Below are positions 5,768-7,121 of a stretch of DNA of 7,121 nt, one piece after another. The translations under genes and the position numbers were made by a program. Each line of letters begins with the position of its first letter. Position 1 is the stretch's first letter. The notes below the pieces were generated by a model. The model saw nothing but the letters and a program-made list of their open reading frames with translations. It ran no database searches and was not told where the DNA came from. The stretch is taken from NCBI GenBank assembly GCA_947484535.1, contig CANKPO010000064.1:1-7121 (forward strand). Reading direction: 5' to 3'. The stretch is from Caulobacteraceae bacterium (lineage in GTDB: Bacteria; Pseudomonadota; Alphaproteobacteria; Caulobacterales; Caulobacteraceae).

Positions 5768-6298
5768 CGCCGCCCAATGCCAGCGCCCCCGTCCAAAGAC
5801 GGCCCGCGTATCAATGACGAGATCCGAGTTCCCAAAGTCCTGCTGATCGATCAGCACGGCGAGAAACAAGGGATCATGCCCACTGTCTCCGCGCTCGAAG
5901 CGGCGGAGGAGGCAGGTCTGGACCTCGTTGAGGTGTCTCCAAACTCCGAGCCACCGGTCTGCAAAATCTTGGATTACGGCAAGTACAAGTTCCAAGAGCA
6001 GAAGAAGAAGGCTGAGGCGCGCAAGCGGCAGAAGGTCGTCGAAATCAAAGAAATCAAGCTGCGTCCGAACATCGACACGCACGACTACGAGGTCAAGGCC
6101 CGCGCCATGCACCGCTTCTTCGAAGAGGGTGACAAGGTCAAGGTGACGCTCCGCTTCCGTGGCCGTGAACTGGCCCACCCCGAACTGGGCATGAAGCTGC
6201 TGCACCAGGTCCGCGCCGACTTCGAACCCGTCGCCAAGGTCGAGTACGAGCCGCGCATGGAAGGCAAGCAAATGATCATGATCCTCGCCCCGCGCTAG
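5765..6298 (+). CDS. infC: Translation initiation factor IF-3
   Basis: IF-3 binds the 30S subunit, keeps it apart from the 50S subunit and checks the start codon and initiator tRNA. The product is 177 aa from the ATT start, of normal length. The N-terminus reads (I, decoded as Met)[20 protein letters not shown], like the MRRP start of other alphaproteobacterial IF-3 proteins. The N-terminal domain ends with the PROSITE-type signature [14 protein letters not shown] (residues 67-80). A Lys/Arg-rich linker helix ([19 protein letters not shown]) follows, then the C-terminal domain with [21 protein letters not shown] and the terminal MIMILAPR. The second half of the gene uses a very regular set of C- or G-ending codons, as expected of a highly expressed gene. 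Autoregulation through the ATT codon is expected. A strong terminator follows 22 nt after the stop, so the gene is probably monocistronic; rpmI and rplT do not follow. Confidence 0.96.
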   Translation: MRRPMPAPPSKDGPRINDEIRVPKVLLIDQHGEKQGIMPTVSALEAAEEAGLDLVEVSPNSEPPVCKILDYGKYKFQEQKKKAEARKRQKVVEIKEIKLRPNIDTHDYEVKARAMHRFFEEGDKVKVTLRFRGRELAHPELGMKLLHQVRADFEPVAKVEYEPRMEGKQMIMILAPR

Positions 6299-6320
6299 GC
6301 CGATCTTTTCCACCCTATAG

Positions 6321-6360
6321 AAAAAGCCCTTCGGCCTATGACTGGCCGGAGGGCTTTTTT
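6321..6360. terminator. Bidirectional Rho-independent terminator after infC
   Basis: The arms 6321-6336 and 6344-6359 form a 16-bp stem with one G-T wobble (T6331 with G6349) and a 7-nt loop TATGACT. The GC core is GCCCTTCGGCC/GGCCGGAGGGC. TTTTTT (6355-6360) follows on the + strand, and AAAAA (6321-6325) gives a T run on the minus strand. It can end infC transcripts and also those of the converging NDUFA9-like gene. Confidence 0.95.
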
Positions 6361-6381
6361 GTGGGCCTTAGGAAAACAAGG

Positions 6382-6482
6382 CCCCCTACGGCGCTTCGCG
6401 CCACTTCCCCCAGAGGGGGAAGATTTAAGGCTCCAAGATCTTCCCCCTCTGGGGGAAGTACCGGCGAAGCCGGGGAAGGGGG
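6382..6482. repeat. Palindromic repeat doublet, copy B (101 bp)
   Basis: It has the same plan and orientation as copy A: left unit 6382-6424 (43 nt), spacer 6425-6437 (13 nt), right unit 6438-6482 (45 nt). Hairpins are GGCGC-TTC-GCGCC (6390-6402), CTTCCCCC-AGA-GGGGGAAG (6404-6422), CTTCCCCC-TCT-GGGGGAAG (6440-6458) and CCGGC-GAA-GCCGG (6461-6473). By hand alignment the right units match at 44 of 45 positions and the left units at 38 of 43, while the spacers are unrelated. It ends exactly at the base next to the stop codon of the minus-strand SDR gene, so transcripts of that gene must cross it before reaching the terminator. Confidence 0.92.
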
Positions 6483-7121
6483 TTAGGCCGGCTTCACAAG
6501 GTCCGCGTACTGACCGCCCTTGCGATAGCGATAGAGGTAGGACGGCACGATGGCCTCGACGCTGGTCGCCTCGATGCCGAGCGCGGCCAGACCGGGCAGG
6601 TTCGGATTAACGACATTGTCGCTCTTGAGCAGTTCGACCTGATCGCTGGTCAAGACCGGCGCAAACGGGGTCAGCTTGACCTGAATATCCCCCGCCATCC
6701 CGATCAGACCGGCAATGGCCCAAGGCACAGGCACCAGCGGACGGTTACGGCCCGTCTCACGCAGGATCAATTCTAGCAGGTCCTTGAAACTATAGGTCGC
6801 AGGGCCGCCAAGCTCGAAGGTCTTGCCCGCGTGACCTGGATCGCTGAGGGCCGCGACGGTGGCGCTCGCAACATCACCGACAAAGACCGGCTGGAACCGC
6901 GTCGCCCCGCCACCGATCAGGGGCAGAACCGGCGCCATGGTGGCCATGGACGCAAACCGATTGAAGAAGTCATCTTCAGGACCAAAGACAATCGAGGGAC
7001 GCAGGATAATGGCCGACGGGATCAGGGCCTTGACCGCCGCCTCACCGGCCGCCTTGGTGCGGGCATATTTGCTGACGCTATGCTCATCGGCACCGATGGC
7101 CGAGATCTGCACCATCTGGCT
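6483..7121 (-). CDS. Complex I NDUFA9-subunit-like SDR protein, 5'-truncated by the window edge
   Basis: The last 212 codons of an atypical SDR protein like the NDUFA9 accessory subunit of respiratory complex I. The upstream part, with the glycine-rich NAD(P)-binding loop, lies past the window edge. Visible are MVQISAIGAD after the fourth beta strand, the active-site pair Tyr19 and Lys23 in SKYARTKAAGEAAV, ILRPSIVFGPEDDFFNRFA, QPVFVGDVASATVAAL, FELGGPATYSFKDLL, and a C-terminal region with LTSDQVELLKSDNVV. These are family signatures. In bacteria such proteins are usually encoded away from the nuo operon, and their link to complex I is by homology only; a role as NAD(P)H-dependent reductase or ubiquinone-related factor is also possible. 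The stop codon TAA (6483-6485) directly abuts repeat copy B. No frameshift is seen. Confidence 0.88.
   Translation of the reverse strand, partial: SQMVQISAIGADEHSVSKYARTKAAGEAAVKALIPSAIILRPSIVFGPEDDFFNRFASMATMAPVLPLIGGGATRFQPVFVGDVASATVAALSDPGHAGKTFELGGPATYSFKDLLELILRETGRNRPLVPVPWAIAGLIGMAGDIQVKLTPFAPVLTSDQVELLKSDNVVNPNLPGLAALGIEATSVEAIVPSYLYRYRKGGQYADLVKPA

Noticed and set aside
5750..6313. Minus-strand open frame of 187 codons covering all of infC
   Set aside because: It is a mirror of infC. Strong codon bias removes stops on the other strand, and the peptide has no family features (runs of L, D and V).
6338..6610. Plus-strand open frame starting in the terminator loop
   Set aside because: It reads through a terminator, repeat copy B and the antisense of the NDUFA9-like gene, with the same repeat-derived peptide motifs.
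1..7121. CRISPR array, tRNA or rRNA genes, transposase genes, toxin-antitoxin or defence genes
   Set aside because: I read for these on both strands and saw none. The only repeats are the short palindromic families listed.

Overview
The window is a 7.1 kb, GC-rich, gene-dense piece of a bacterial chromosome. Protein signatures point to an alphaproteobacterium, most likely of the order Caulobacterales. The evidence is the MRRP-type N-terminus and overall sequence of IF-3, the NDUFA9-like and YeeZ-like atypical SDR proteins, and the palindromic intergenic repeats. The order is an inference from remembered sequence resemblance, not from a database search. Both outer genes run off the window.

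Layout from left to right. The 3' end of glmS (+) is followed by galU (+), and together they supply the sugar precursors GlcN-6-P and UDP-glucose. A 319-nt gap (1437-1755) is packed with at least three different palindromic repeat families. An atypical SDR gene (+, 1756-2619) meets an ABHD10-like alpha/beta hydrolase gene (-, 2616-3371) tail to tail, with overlapping stop codons. A 76-nt divergent promoter region leads to a translationally coupled pair of glycosyltransferase genes (+): a GT4-family enzyme (3448-4650) and a GT9/heptosyltransferase-family enzyme (4647-5609). Next comes infC (+), whose start is best read as a non-canonical ATT at 5765. A strong bidirectional terminator follows (6321-6360), then a second copy of the large palindromic repeat (6382-6482), and then the 3' part of an NDUFA9-like SDR gene (-).

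Functional reading. glmS, galU and the two glycosyltransferases fit a cell-envelope glycan theme (LPS core, O-antigen or exopolysaccharide). They are not one operon, since oppositely oriented and unrelated genes lie between them. infC is a stand-alone housekeeping gene with no rpmI or rplT directly after it.

The most interesting non-coding signal is a 101-bp inverted-repeat doublet present twice, in the same orientation. Each copy is 43 nt + a 13-nt spacer + 45 nt. The spacers match in length but not in sequence, and one hairpin stem shows a compensatory base-pair change between copies. It resembles REPIN/BIME-type elements. I saw no CRISPR array, tRNA, rRNA, phage gene or defence system, and no clearly new protein system; the coding content is ordinary.
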